A stretch of DNA of 64,000 nucleotides from JAWPMT01 sp965267435 (GTDB taxonomy: Bacteria; Bacteroidota; Bacteroidia; Cytophagales; Cyclobacteriaceae), in contig OZ253960.1 in assembly GCA_965267435.1 (NCBI GenBank), positions 3,596,001-3,660,000 on the forward strand, given 5' to 3'. Shown in pieces: positions 35,220-43,850 of this stretch; position 1 is the first letter of the stretch, and each line of letters starts with the position of its first letter. Under the pieces are notes generated by a model that was given only the letters and a program-made list of their open reading frames with translations, was not told the DNA's origin and made no database searches. A program made the translations under genes and the position numbers.

Positions 35220-36994
35220 GTCATCGTCGTTTGGGTGGATAGTGCAGCTGCCGGCTGCTCCAACAGCTTGTTTAGTTGACGCTCATATTTCAGGAACAAT
35301 GGCGTCTTGAACTCCGAGTAGTTCATCTGCTTCAAAAGATTAAGTACCTGTTTGAAGTAGTTCGTCGCCTGCTCAAAATGCTCAAATTCAAACGTGCTAT
35401 CACAGATAGACATGATCGTGTTGAGCATGTACTGCTGCCGCTCCATGGGGCTGCGCATGTCGATATCGTCAAACGAATCCTGCTGGATGATACCGAAGTC
35501 CAGAAGCTCACTCTTCCAGAAGCTCACATGATAGTCAATGGGGACCGCGTCATCTCCCAGGATGTTGATCTGGTCCTTGGCTTCGATGCCTTCACGCAGG
35601 AAGTCCTTGGCCCTCCTCACCAATGGAACCCACCCTTTCTGGATGTGCTCCTCGGCATACTTGTTGAACTCGGCATATTCCAGATACTTCGAATAAGAAG
35701 CCAGTGAGTCGATGGCCGGGTAGCGTTTGGCGTCTGCCCGCTTTTGCGACAAGGCATAGAAGCATCGGGCCACCTTGCCAGTAGATTCAGTAACTGGTTC
35801 TTTGAAGTTACCTCCCGCAGGCGACACGGTGCCGATGAATGTTACCGACCCATGTTTTCCATTGTTGAGCTCCACCAGGCCCGCCCTGCTGTAGAAGTTG
35901 GCAATTATCGCTGGCAACTCGACAGGGAAAGCATCGGGGCCGGGAAGTTCCTCTAGTCGATTGGACATCTCCCTGAGGGCCTGAGCCCAGCGTGAAGTAG
36001 AATCTGCCAGCATCAACACCTTTAGCCCCATGCTCCTATAATATTCTGCGAGTGTCATGCCTACATAAACTGATGCTTCACGCGCGGCCACAGGCATATT
36101 GGAGGTATTGCAAATGATGGTAGTCTTCTCTTGCAGCTTTCGACCGGTATGAGCATCTGTAAGGCGCGGAAACTCCGTGAATATCTCCACGACTTCGTTG
36201 GCCCGTTCGCCACAAGCGACAATGATCACAATGTCACACTCACTGTTTTTGGCAATAGCCTGCTGCAGTACAGTCTTGCCTGTGCCGAATGGTCCGGGAA
36301 TATAGCCGGTGCCTCCTTCGGCGATGGGGTTGAGTGTGTCTATCACTCGCAGGCCCGTGCTCATAATGTTGAAGGGTCTCAGCTTTTGTCGATAGCTCGG
36401 CACAGCCATCTTGACAGGCCATTTTTGTGTCATGGTCACTTTCACTTCAGACCCATCCGGCGCCTGCAGTATTGCCATGGTATCGGTAATCCTGTAGTCC
36501 CCGGCCTTCGTGATCTTGAGCACCTCGTATTCTCCCTGGAGGTGGAAGGGAACCATGATCTTGTGGTCAACCCAGTTTTCTTTGACTTGACCCAGCCAAT
36601 CGCCCGCACTGACGGTAGCTCCTTTTTTGACGAGAGGTGTGAAGGCATAGTACACATCATGGTCCAATGGGTAGGTGATCTCACCGGCGTTGATAACGAG
36701 TCCACCCATCTTCATCAGATCATTTTGAAGGCCATCGTAGTTTTTGGACAGGATACCTGGGCCCAGTTCCACCTGCAGCATCACCCCCGTGAAATCCACA
36801 GGATCACCAATATGAATGCCCTCACTGGCTTCAAAAAGCTGCACAGAAGCGGTGTTGCCCTTGACACGGATCACCTCTCCACGAAGCTGGGCGCCTCCAC
36901 TGCGAACGAGACAGATCTCATTCTGACTCACGGGGCCGTGCGCTTCTATGAGGAGGAGGTTGGCAATCACGCCTTTTACTATTCCTTCTGTCAT
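35216..36994 (-). CDS. ntpA: V-type ATPase subunit A (catalytic)
   Basis: 592 residues. The Walker A motif is GPFGTGKT at 234-241. The catalytic-glutamate region is IIVACGERANEVVEIF, and ADSTSRWAQALREMSNRLEE is the family signature. The A-specific non-homologous insert lies between about 110 and 200. It hydrolyses or makes ATP in the cytoplasmic head. It overlaps both the DUF2764 stop and the B start by four bases, indicating tight translational coupling. Confidence 0.97.
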   Translation of the reverse strand: MTEGIVKGVIANLLLIEAHGPVSQNEICLVRSGGAQLRGEVIRVKGNTASVQLFEASEGIHIGDPVDFTGVMLQVELGPGILSKNYDGLQNDLMKMGGLVINAGEITYPLDHDVYYAFTPLVKKGATVSAGDWLGQVKENWVDHKIMVPFHLQGEYEVLKITKAGDYRITDTMAILQAPDGSEVKVTMTQKWPVKMAVPSYRQKLRPFNIMSTGLRVIDTLNPIAEGGTGYIPGPFGTGKTVLQQAIAKNSECDIVIIVACGERANEVVEIFTEFPRLTDAHTGRKLQEKTTIICNTSNMPVAAREASVYVGMTLAEYYRSMGLKVLMLADSTSRWAQALREMSNRLEELPGPDAFPVELPAIIANFYSRAGLVELNNGKHGSVTFIGTVSPAGGNFKEPVTESTGKVARCFYALSQKRADAKRYPAIDSLASYSKYLEYAEFNKYAEEHIQKGWVPLVRRAKDFLREGIEAKDQINILGDDAVPIDYHVSFWKSELLDFGIIQQDSFDDIDMRSPMERQQYMLNTIMSICDSTFEFEHFEQATNYFKQVLNLLKQMNYSEFKTPLFLKYERQLNKLLEQPAAALSTQTTMT

Positions 36995-37818
36995 GTTATT
37001 GCGTTTTGAGGTTCGGATTCAATTTTCTTGATATCATCCATGATGGAGGCTAAGTGTCCTTCATCAGCTTCTTGGCGAAGGTTGTATGTACGCTGGATCA
37101 TCATCAGCTTTAGGGCGTAGGCATAGACCTGGTGACAGCCAAAAAAGCCCGGAAAGCCATCGAGGAATGCCCATCGAATCTGATCAACCTCGTACTCCAG
37201 TTTATGAGGATCCCCAGTATCCATTACCTCGATCAACGATTCAAGATATGGGTAGGCCCTTGACAGCGCTACACCTATGGTCCTTCCCGGTCCCAGGTGC
37301 TTCAGAAGAGCACCATCGGCCGGCTCAGGGGGTTTGGAAAGAAAATCGTAGGAAGAATAGCTGTATGTGGCAACGATTGCTTTCAATACGCGATCAAAAT
37401 CCAGCCACGCAGATACAAAATCGTCGGCGAGATTTTCTACTTCCTCCATAAACAGCTGCTCCAGTCGCGCCGTCATTTGGCTGATAGGTACTTCGCCTAT
37501 CTGATCCGCATAGACCTCCAGAAATTGACTCAGGTAAGACGGGAAAAGGAATTGATGGTGCCTATAGTCCCTTATCTGCTCCATCGGGAAGGCCGATGGT
37601 TGTACAAAATCGGCCAGACGTCGTCCCTGTGATTCCTCGAATAAGGTCAGGAGAATATTGCGGTTGTCATTGGCATAGAGCAGGTATCGGTACGGCACCC
37701 GGTCTTCCTCTGTCAGGTTCCTGGCGATGGTATCATAGGTCTCCTCAAAGTCAATCTGCCGAGGCTCCGAGTCGAGTCGAAGATCAGGCAGTCCGGATAT
37801 GAGGTAGTAGTACAGCAT
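36991..37818 (-). CDS. DUF2764 protein, V-ATPase operon component
   Basis: 275 residues, no signal peptide or membrane segments, mostly helical. It begins MLYYYLISGLPDLRLDSEP and contains FPSYLSQFLEVYADQIGEVP and FLSKPPEPADGALLKHLGPG. DUF2764 genes are found between E and A in the V-ATPase operons of Bacteroidota, chlamydiae and spirochaetes, where no subunit C gene is recognised. A role in joining rotor or stalk to ring is inferred. It starts three bases after the E stop. Confidence 0.88.
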   Translation of the reverse strand: MLYYYLISGLPDLRLDSEPRQIDFEETYDTIARNLTEEDRVPYRYLLYANDNRNILLTLFEESQGRRLADFVQPSAFPMEQIRDYRHHQFLFPSYLSQFLEVYADQIGEVPISQMTARLEQLFMEEVENLADDFVSAWLDFDRVLKAIVATYSYSSYDFLSKPPEPADGALLKHLGPGRTIGVALSRAYPYLESLIEVMDTGDPHKLEYEVDQIRWAFLDGFPGFFGCHQVYAYALKLMMIQRTYNLRQEADEGHLASIMDDIKKIESEPQNAIT

Positions 37819-37821
37819 ACA

Positions 37822-38433
37822 TCAACCTTTGAAGATGAGCGTATTGGCGTTTTCACTCAGGTAAGACTGAAAGAGGGTATTGAAATCCTCTTCTGAGAAA
37901 GTGATCTCAAAGTCCTCCTCATTCCTCTTGATCCGGAAGCCTCCACTTAGCTGACCACTAAATTGAATAGTGAGCCCATCGACCACTTGAGCGATGCCCT
38001 TCTCAAACTGCTTGTCTAGCTTTTCTCGGAGCTTCTCGGGCAGGGTGATCGTCATTTCACCCGAAGTCTTCCAATAGCCAATGGCCTCAATCACCATCTT
38101 CTGTAAGAATGCAGTATCCATAAAGGACTTCGAGAGTTTGTCAGATATCATCTTATGACTCACAAGCGTCCGTATTTCTCGTTTCAGGTCGCTGATCAAC
38201 TGCCTGCTCTTCAATCGCAACTCGTTTTCGACACTCTTTCGTATCCGCTCTGCTTCCCTGTTGGCCTCGGCGACGATCTGCTGGGCCTGGCCCTCTGCGG
38301 CCGCGAGAATCTCTTTCATGCGACTTTCGGCTGCATCCACGATTTCCTTCGACCGCTCCTCTGCTTTTTGCATCCCGTCATGGTAGATCCTGGCTGTCAG
38401 TTCGTCGAGATTGGTAATGTTATTGTCTGGCAT
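37822..38433 (-). CDS. ntpE: V-type ATPase subunit E (peripheral stalk)
   Basis: 203 residues. The N-terminal half is a long charged helix rich in Ala/Glu/Lys/Arg (ELTARIYHDGMQKAEERSKE, IVAEANREAERIRKSVENEL), which forms the stalk coiled coil. The C-terminal globular part (LDKQFEKGIAQVVDGLTIQF) caps the head. First structural V-ATPase gene of the operon, 31 bases after the upstream universal stress protein. Confidence 0.88.
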   Translation of the reverse strand: MPDNNITNLDELTARIYHDGMQKAEERSKEIVDAAESRMKEILAAAEGQAQQIVAEANREAERIRKSVENELRLKSRQLISDLKREIRTLVSHKMISDKLSKSFMDTAFLQKMVIEAIGYWKTSGEMTITLPEKLREKLDKQFEKGIAQVVDGLTIQFSGQLSGGFRIKRNEEDFEITFSEEDFNTLFQSYLSENANTLIFKG

Positions 38434-38464
38434 ATCTTCTCATCAATTTAGGATCGCGAATGGT

Positions 38465-39280
38465 TTACAAGACCAGAAGTGGTATGGGACTGTGGAAGGC
38501 TAGTTTTGTGGTTAGGCTTTCATGAAAAAGCCGTTCGACAAAGCTGTAGCTCTTTGGAAGTATCACAATCAGTCCGACCTCGTGATGAGTGGCGTAGTCC
38601 ACTATGCCATACTCGACGCTGTCGTTGAATGAATAGCAAAAGGAGCTGGGAATGCTTTGCAACTTCTCCTTCACCTCTTCGCGTATCCCCTTCTCCCGAT
38701 CCGTGAGTGTGCGCTCTTCACGGTTCATACTGATGACATCTACGGAGAGAGACATCTTCTCAGCAAAATCCACCAAAAACTGCATGGTCTCCAACTCGCT
38801 ACCTTCGCTGTAATCACACGCCAGTGCTAATTTCCTGACGCCCTTGAGGGTGGTATTGTCTGGGAAGACCATCACCGGCACATCCACACTCTTAATAGTT
38901 CTGGCAGTCTTACTTCCCAATAGCTCCCCAAAGTCTTTCGCCCCCTTGGTAGCCATAATGATCAGGTCGAAGTACTCCTTATTCGTCAACTCATCGATCT
39001 TCCGAACGGACACGCCCAATTCCTTTCTGAACTCGTGCTCCACTTCATTGAGTGTCGGATACTCCATGAGTAAGTTCTCGAACTTCTCCTCGATCTCTAT
39101 TTCTGTCCTCTTAAGCAGTTTCTCCGGGTCCAGGTGTTTGTCATGCTCCAGGTAGGGGCGATTGTACGCATGATAAATGACCAACTGGGCCGAGAGCGCC
39201 TGGGCAATTTGTATCGCTTCTGACAAGGCGTGGTTGGCTCTGTCAGAGAAATCTGTAGGGAATAGTATTCTCTTTTCCAT
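38465..39280 (-). CDS. universal stress protein, tandem UspA domains
   Basis: 271 residues. Domain one opens KRILFPTDFSDRANHALSEA and ends in IIMATKGAKDFGELLGSKTA, which carries the nucleotide-loop pattern. Domain two (VRKLALACDYSEGSELETMQ) is shorter and ends with LPKSYSFVERLFHESLTTKL, a degenerate loop. It is the likely first gene of the V-ATPase transcript, so two different tandem-Usp genes bracket the ATPase. The region upstream contains TACTTTTT on the minus strand (39348-39341), one mismatch from a -7 box. Confidence 0.9.
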   Translation of the reverse strand: MEKRILFPTDFSDRANHALSEAIQIAQALSAQLVIYHAYNRPYLEHDKHLDPEKLLKRTEIEIEEKFENLLMEYPTLNEVEHEFRKELGVSVRKIDELTNKEYFDLIIMATKGAKDFGELLGSKTARTIKSVDVPVMVFPDNTTLKGVRKLALACDYSEGSELETMQFLVDFAEKMSLSVDVISMNREERTLTDREKGIREEVKEKLQSIPSSFCYSFNDSVEYGIVDYATHHEVGLIVILPKSYSFVERLFHESLTTKLAFHSPIPLLVL

Positions 39281-39672
39281 CTTCTACAACTCTAGATTCT
39301 TGGCACTTTCAACATTCCTTAACCTGCTGGCTAAGTGTGAAAAAAGTATTGAAAAACAGCAAGTTGACTTTTGACAGATATCTCAGCCACCAATGATATT
39401 TATCACGCTCATAAGCACAACCCTGGTCGCCAAACACTCACGGTATCACGCTTTCAAAGAAGCATGCACCTCAGGCTGGCAGGTAGAGAACTGGTGACCA
39501 CCTTGTGGTATTTGTGGAAGGCTCAAACTCATGGAAGCGCATAGCTTCAAGGATATTTCCGGTGGGTCGGATTAAATGCTGGCTCATAAACTTCCATCGG
39601 AAACTATTTTATCAAATGTTATAAAATTGTTGACCGTATCCTCCTGATCATTATCCAAGAAGAAATACAGCT
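39281..39672. other. 392-base divergent intergenic region upstream of the V-ATPase block
   Basis: Mixed composition, no ORF or RNA gene seen. It must carry the promoter of the usp/V-ATPase operon (minus) and of the gene at 39673 (plus). A direct repeat GTCAA-AA-GTCAA on the minus strand near 39375 is the only small motif noticed. No exact -33/-7 pair was found. Confidence 0.55.
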
Positions 39673-40098
39673 ATGAAAAGAGAGATCTATAGCATCCCCG
39701 GTAGAATGGTAGGTCATCACCATCCAGAGATCAATGCGATGATCGACACGTGGAGCTCCTTGCTAGTGACACTCGATCAGTTCAGAGAAAACATTTTCGA
39801 CATCGGAGTCCTTGATTTTGCCCCCCGACATGGCGTAACTACATGGATCGTCGACAACAGCAAGGCCGAGGGCGTTTATCGCAAGGAGGTCCAGTCTTTT
39901 ATCGAATCTACGGCCGCTCCCAAATGTGCGGAGATCGGCATCCGATTTTTCTTCGTCGTCTTGCCGGAAGGGGCCATTGCCAAGCTCTCAGCGCGAAACG
40001 TGGCAAAGATCAATGCCAATCAGGAGGGCATGCAAACGTTGGAGGTAGCCAGTGTGCAGGAGGCGCTCGACCTTTTACAAGAGGCGCAGGTGATTTAG
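39673..40098 (+). CDS. small cytoplasmic protein, possibly STAS-like
   Basis: 141 residues, no signal peptide. It begins MKREIYSIPGRMVGHHHPEI. The alternating strand/helix pattern (WIVDNSKAEGVYRKEVQSFI, EIGIRFFFVVLPEGAIAKLS, MQTLEVASVQEALDLLQEA) resembles the alpha/beta STAS fold of anti-sigma-antagonist-like or SpoIIAA-like proteins. No phosphorylatable Ser in the DSS context is evident. Function unknown. It is divergent from the V-ATPase operon and stands about 100 bases before the aldo/keto reductase. Confidence 0.65.
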   Translation: MKREIYSIPGRMVGHHHPEINAMIDTWSSLLVTLDQFRENIFDIGVLDFAPRHGVTTWIVDNSKAEGVYRKEVQSFIESTAAPKCAEIGIRFFFVVLPEGAIAKLSARNVAKINANQEGMQTLEVASVQEALDLLQEAQVI

Positions 40099-40202
40099 AC
40101 GTATTTCATCTCAATTTGACAGGCTTGCGGCGCTCTTCTTCGGAGCGAGTTGCGTATGTTCGCAATAGTTAAGCACAACTCCGTTGTAACCCTTTGCAAG
40201 CC

Positions 40203-41156
40203 ATGAAAACACTTCGATTTGCCAATCAAGATCAAATGCCCGCTTTTGGTTTGGGAACCTGGAAGTCTGATCCGGGAGTCGTCGGACAGGCAGTCATCAC
40301 CGCCATCAAACTTGGATATCGTCATCTGGACTGCGCGGCGATCTATGGCAATGAAGCTGAGGTGGGTAACGCCATCAAGCACTGCATAGACTCCGGCATC
40401 GTCAAAAGACAAGACTTGTGGGTCACGTCCAAACTATGGAACAACGCGCACCGCAAAGAGGACGTTCGTCCCAGTCTCCAAAAGACACTGGCGGACCTGC
40501 AACTGGACTATCTGGATCTGTACCTAATGCACTGGCCGATCGCGTTCAGACCCGGAGTAACTTTTCCCGCCTCGGCCGACGACATGCTCTCTCTGGAAGA
40601 AATGCCCGTATCGGAAACATGGGCCGCGCTCGTCGCTGTCAAAAACGAAGGCCTGACCAGGCATGCAGGGGTATCAAATTTCAGCATCAAGAAAATGCGA
40701 AATCTCCTCGATGAGACAGATGAGCCACCCGAAATGAATCAGGTAGAACTGCATCCCGGACTACAGCAAAAGGAGTTAGTGGATTTCTGTCAGTCGCGAG
40801 GTGTGCACCTAACCGCGTATTCACCGCTGGGTTCACTAGATCGTCCCGAGAGACTGATCAAGGATAGCAACCCCACCCCGATGAAAGACCCTTCGATCCT
40901 ATCGATCGCTGCTGAACATGATGCCTCTCCCGCACAAATCCTCATCGCGTGGGCTTTGCAAAGAGGTACGGCGGTCATTCCCAAGTCGACGAATGAAGCA
41001 CGACTAAAGCAGAACTTTGAGGCGCAAGAAATCCAGCTCTCCGATCAGGAGATGGACAAAATACGGGGATTGGATGTTGGCTCCCGCATCATCGATGGCG
41101 GGGTATTCTGCCAACCGGGCAGCAGCTACTCGTACGAGACGATATGGGATGAGTAA
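40203..41156 (+). CDS. aldo/keto reductase
   Basis: 317 residues from ATG 40203; a TTG three codons upstream is not used. The catalytic tetrad is complete: Asp43 and Tyr48 (HLDCAAIYGNEAEVG), Lys77 (VTSKLWN) and His110 (LYLMHWPI). The C-terminal NADPH-binding segment VIPKSTNEARLKQNFE is also present. It should reduce aldehydes or ketones with NADPH in the cytoplasm; physiological substrate unknown. Convergent with the FNR-type reductase gene, 27 bases away. Confidence 0.95.
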   Translation: MKTLRFANQDQMPAFGLGTWKSDPGVVGQAVITAIKLGYRHLDCAAIYGNEAEVGNAIKHCIDSGIVKRQDLWVTSKLWNNAHRKEDVRPSLQKTLADLQLDYLDLYLMHWPIAFRPGVTFPASADDMLSLEEMPVSETWAALVAVKNEGLTRHAGVSNFSIKKMRNLLDETDEPPEMNQVELHPGLQQKELVDFCQSRGVHLTAYSPLGSLDRPERLIKDSNPTPMKDPSILSIAAEHDASPAQILIAWALQRGTAVIPKSTNEARLKQNFEAQEIQLSDQEMDKIRGLDVGSRIIDGGVFCQPGSSYSYETIWDE

Positions 41157-41183
41157 AAATCCAAAGGGCAAAGCATTGAGCGC

Positions 41184-42269
41184 CTAGCCTATCTCAATCT
41201 TTACGCTATCGGTCTTGGGCATACCCACGCAACAAAGCACGTAGCCCTCTTCCAGCTCGTCCTGGGTGAGTCCTTCGGCCTCATCGATACTCACTTCACC
41301 GTCTATAAGCTTACCACGGCACGCCGTGCACAGTCCGGACTGGCAGGAGTATGGCATATCCAGTCCTTCTTCAAGGCCTGTCTCCAGAATCCTACGACCT
41401 GGCTTCACACTGATATCGAAGGATTCTCCATCGAGTAGTATAGTGACAGTGGCATCGGTCTGATCCTCGGCCATGATCTCTTTTGGAGAGGTCTTTCCGG
41501 CTTCGAAGCTCTCCATGCGGATCTGCTCCTCACGGACGTTGGCCTCTTTCAGACCACTGACCACCACATCCATCATCGGCTGTGGACCGCAGATAAATAT
41601 TTCCGTCTCATTGCTGACCCCTACCTCTTCCGCGATCTCCTTGATCATTGTGCTTGTTGGTCTCCCTTCATAATCGGAAGGGCCTTCCTCCAACACGTGG
41701 ATTACCTCAAACCTATCGGAATATTCACCTTTGAGGCGGTCGAGCTCATCTTTAAATATGATGTACTCAGCACTGCGGTTGCCATAGACCAGGGTACAGG
41801 TCGTGTTTGGTTCCTTGATCAATACAGACTTTATCAGGGAAATCAAAGGGGTGATCCCAGAGCCGCCCCCAAAAAATACCATGCTGCGAAGGGCTGCCGG
41901 ATCGTACGTCGTAGTGAACATGCCCATCGGCTCCATTACCTGGACGACATCACCAGCGGCAAAGTGGTCGTTGATATGATTGGACATGGCACCCCCCTCG
42001 ACACGTTTGACGGTCACTGAAGGCTCTTCTTCGAGGAAGGGCGTGCTATTGAGCGAATAAGCTCTGCGGATCTTCTTGCCATTCACCTCCCGAATCAGGG
42101 TGATGAACTGGCCGGGTTCGTAAACGAAATCATCGCCCGGTTTCTCAAAGACGAGATTGACAGCATCCTTTGCGATGGGCACTACGCTCGCCACTGTCAG
42201 GTGATGATATCGAGAACCGGAAGTCTGCTCGGTTTTCTTTTTCTTTTTCTTGAATAATCCAAATGCCAT
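41184..42269 (-). CDS. FNR-type reductase with C-terminal 2Fe-2S ferredoxin domain (PaaE/Hmp-like)
   Basis: 361 residues. A Lys-rich leader (FKKKKKKTEQ) precedes the FAD domain (FVYEPGQFITL, RRAYSLNSTPF), then the NAD(P)H domain (MVFFGGGSGITPLISLI, IFICGPQPMMDVV). The C-terminal plant-type ferredoxin has Cys309, Cys314, Cys317 (SCQSGLCTACRG) and Cys347 as 2Fe-2S ligands. It passes electrons from NAD(P)H to an oxygenase or other acceptor. No oxygenase subunits are adjacent, so it is probably a general reductase and not paaE itself. A consensus promoter lies just upstream. Confidence 0.92.
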   Translation of the reverse strand: MAFGLFKKKKKKTEQTSGSRYHHLTVASVVPIAKDAVNLVFEKPGDDFVYEPGQFITLIREVNGKKIRRAYSLNSTPFLEEEPSVTVKRVEGGAMSNHINDHFAAGDVVQVMEPMGMFTTTYDPAALRSMVFFGGGSGITPLISLIKSVLIKEPNTTCTLVYGNRSAEYIIFKDELDRLKGEYSDRFEVIHVLEEGPSDYEGRPTSTMIKEIAEEVGVSNETEIFICGPQPMMDVVVSGLKEANVREEQIRMESFEAGKTSPKEIMAEDQTDATVTILLDGESFDISVKPGRRILETGLEEGLDMPYSCQSGLCTACRGKLIDGEVSIDEAEGLTQDELEEGYVLCCVGMPKTDSVKIEIG

Positions 42270-42294
42270 ATGTCTGTCCTTGCTTTCGCGGCCG

Positions 42295-42326
42295 CAAAGG
42301 TAATTGGTGGTCGCTTAGGACCCAAA
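42295..42326 (-). promoter_or_regulatory. consensus Bacteroidota promoter of the FNR-type reductase
   Basis: On the minus strand, TTTG (42326-42323), a 20-base spacer, then TACCTTTG (42302-42295), matching TTTG...TAnnTTTG. Transcription should start near 42288, about 19 bases before the ATG. It is the best promoter in the window. Confidence 0.75.
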
Positions 42327-42342
42327 TTGGCCCAATATCCTC

Positions 42343-42350
42343 TATTTTTG
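42343..42350 (+). promoter_or_regulatory. -7 box upstream of purB
   Basis: TATTTTTG is an exact TAnnTTTG, 23 bases before the purB ATG. The only upstream TTG (42327-42329) is 13 bases away, too close for a normal -33 element, so the promoter is partial or activator-dependent. It lies back to back with the reductase promoter. Confidence 0.4.
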
Positions 42351-42372
42351 CGCCTTTCTTTTCGAGATCCGA

Positions 42373-43716
42373 ATGGACAACATCAACACCCTAAAAGCCA
42401 TATCTCCAATTGACGGTCGGTACCGTAGCAAGACCAGCGAATTGGAAAATTACTTCTCCGAGTACGCCCTGATCCACTACCGTGTAAAGGTGGAAGTGCT
42501 GTATTTCATCGCCCTCTGCGACGCCATTCCCCAATTAACCGACGTCGATAAGGGCTTGTTTGATGACCTTCGGAATATTTTTGGAAATTTTTCTACCGAG
42601 GACGCAGAGCAAATCAAAACCATCGAACGGACCACAAACCATGACGTGAAAGCCGTCGAGTACTTCCTCAAGGAGCAGTTTGACCAGTTGGGTCTCAGCC
42701 AATACAAAGAATTCATTCACTTCGGACTCACCTCCCAGGATGTCAACAACACGGCCATCCCGATGAGTATGCAGGATGCAATGAACGATGTGTATTTCCC
42801 GGCACTGGAAAAGTTGATTGTGCTCCTCAAGGACTTTGCTGCACAATGGAATGATATTCCTATGCTCGCCCGCACACATGGCCAACCTGCATCTCCAACT
42901 CGGCTTGGAAAAGAAATTGAGGTTTTTGTGGTGAGGCTTGAGGAGCAAATGAAGGACCTGCGCTCGACACCACATAGGGGTAAGTTTGGCGGTGCCACTG
43001 GCAATTTCAATGCTCACAATGTCGCATTCCCTAACGTCGACTGGCACCAATTCGGCAACAAGTTTCTCCAGGACCACCTGCAAATAGAGCGGAGTGCTCC
43101 CACGACGCAAATAGAGCACTACGACTACCTGGCGGCCCTATTTGATGGACAGAAGCGGATCAATACAATCCTCATCGACCTTTGTCGGGACATCTGGACC
43201 TATGTGTCGATGAACTACTTCAGTCAGAAGATCGTCGCTGGTGAAGTAGGGTCATCGGCCATGCCGCACAAAGTGAATCCGATCGATTTTGAAAATGCCG
43301 AAGGCAATCTGGGAATTGCCAATGCGCTGTTCGAGCATCTTTCGGCGAAGCTACCCATCTCAAGGTTGCAGCGGGATCTCACGGACTCCACGGTACTGCG
43401 AAACATTGGTGTGCCAATGGCACACACGCATCTGGCGATCCAGTCGATCGTGAAGGGCCTTGGCAAGCTTCAGTGCAACGAGGCGGTGATCCGGCAAGAT
43501 CTCGAGGACAACTGGGCAGTGGTGGCCGAAGCCATCCAAACTATCCTGCGACGTGAGGCATATCCTTCGCCCTACGAAGCGCTGAAGGCTCTGACGAGGA
43601 AGAACGAGAAGATCACTCAGGAAACCATCCGTGATTTCGTCGATGGACTCGATGTCAGCGAAGAGGTAAAAGAGGAACTGCGGGCAATTACGCCTTTCAA
43701 TTACGTAGGCAGGTAG
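42373..43716 (+). CDS. purB: adenylosuccinate lyase
   Basis: 447 residues, normal length for the long PurB form. The fumarase/aspartase-superfamily signature is GSSAMPHKVNPIDFENAEGN. The histidine regions TNHDVKAVEYFLKEQ and HFGLTSQDVNNTAIP, and ARTHGQPASPTRLGKE, complete the active site. It cleaves SAICAR and adenylosuccinate to release fumarate in purine synthesis. It is convergent with the pyrimidine genes pyrB-pyrR. Confidence 0.97.
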   Translation: MDNINTLKAISPIDGRYRSKTSELENYFSEYALIHYRVKVEVLYFIALCDAIPQLTDVDKGLFDDLRNIFGNFSTEDAEQIKTIERTTNHDVKAVEYFLKEQFDQLGLSQYKEFIHFGLTSQDVNNTAIPMSMQDAMNDVYFPALEKLIVLLKDFAAQWNDIPMLARTHGQPASPTRLGKEIEVFVVRLEEQMKDLRSTPHRGKFGGATGNFNAHNVAFPNVDWHQFGNKFLQDHLQIERSAPTTQIEHYDYLAALFDGQKRINTILIDLCRDIWTYVSMNYFSQKIVAGEVGSSAMPHKVNPIDFENAEGNLGIANALFEHLSAKLPISRLQRDLTDSTVLRNIGVPMAHTHLAIQSIVKGLGKLQCNEAVIRQDLEDNWAVVAEAIQTILRREAYPSPYEALKALTRKNEKITQETIRDFVDGLDVSEEVKEELRAITPFNYVGR

Positions 43717-43762
43717 CCGACCAGAGAAAAAAAGGCCGAAAGCATAAATCCGAGACAAGACT

Positions 43763-43802
43763 GGGCATGCGTCGCCCGCGGGGTCGAAGGCTCGGGCATG
43801 CG
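43763..43802. repeat. GC-rich repeat in the purB/pyrB gap
   Basis: GGGCATGCG occurs twice (43763-43771 and 43794-43802), 31 bases apart. GCCCG (43774-43778) and CGGGC (43793-43797) form a short inverted pair between them. No T run follows on either strand, so it is not a clear intrinsic terminator. Confidence 0.35.
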
Positions 43803-43850
43803 CGAGGAAGCTTTGTGTGTATGGGTATTGCGCTGGCCAGTGCGCCTAAG

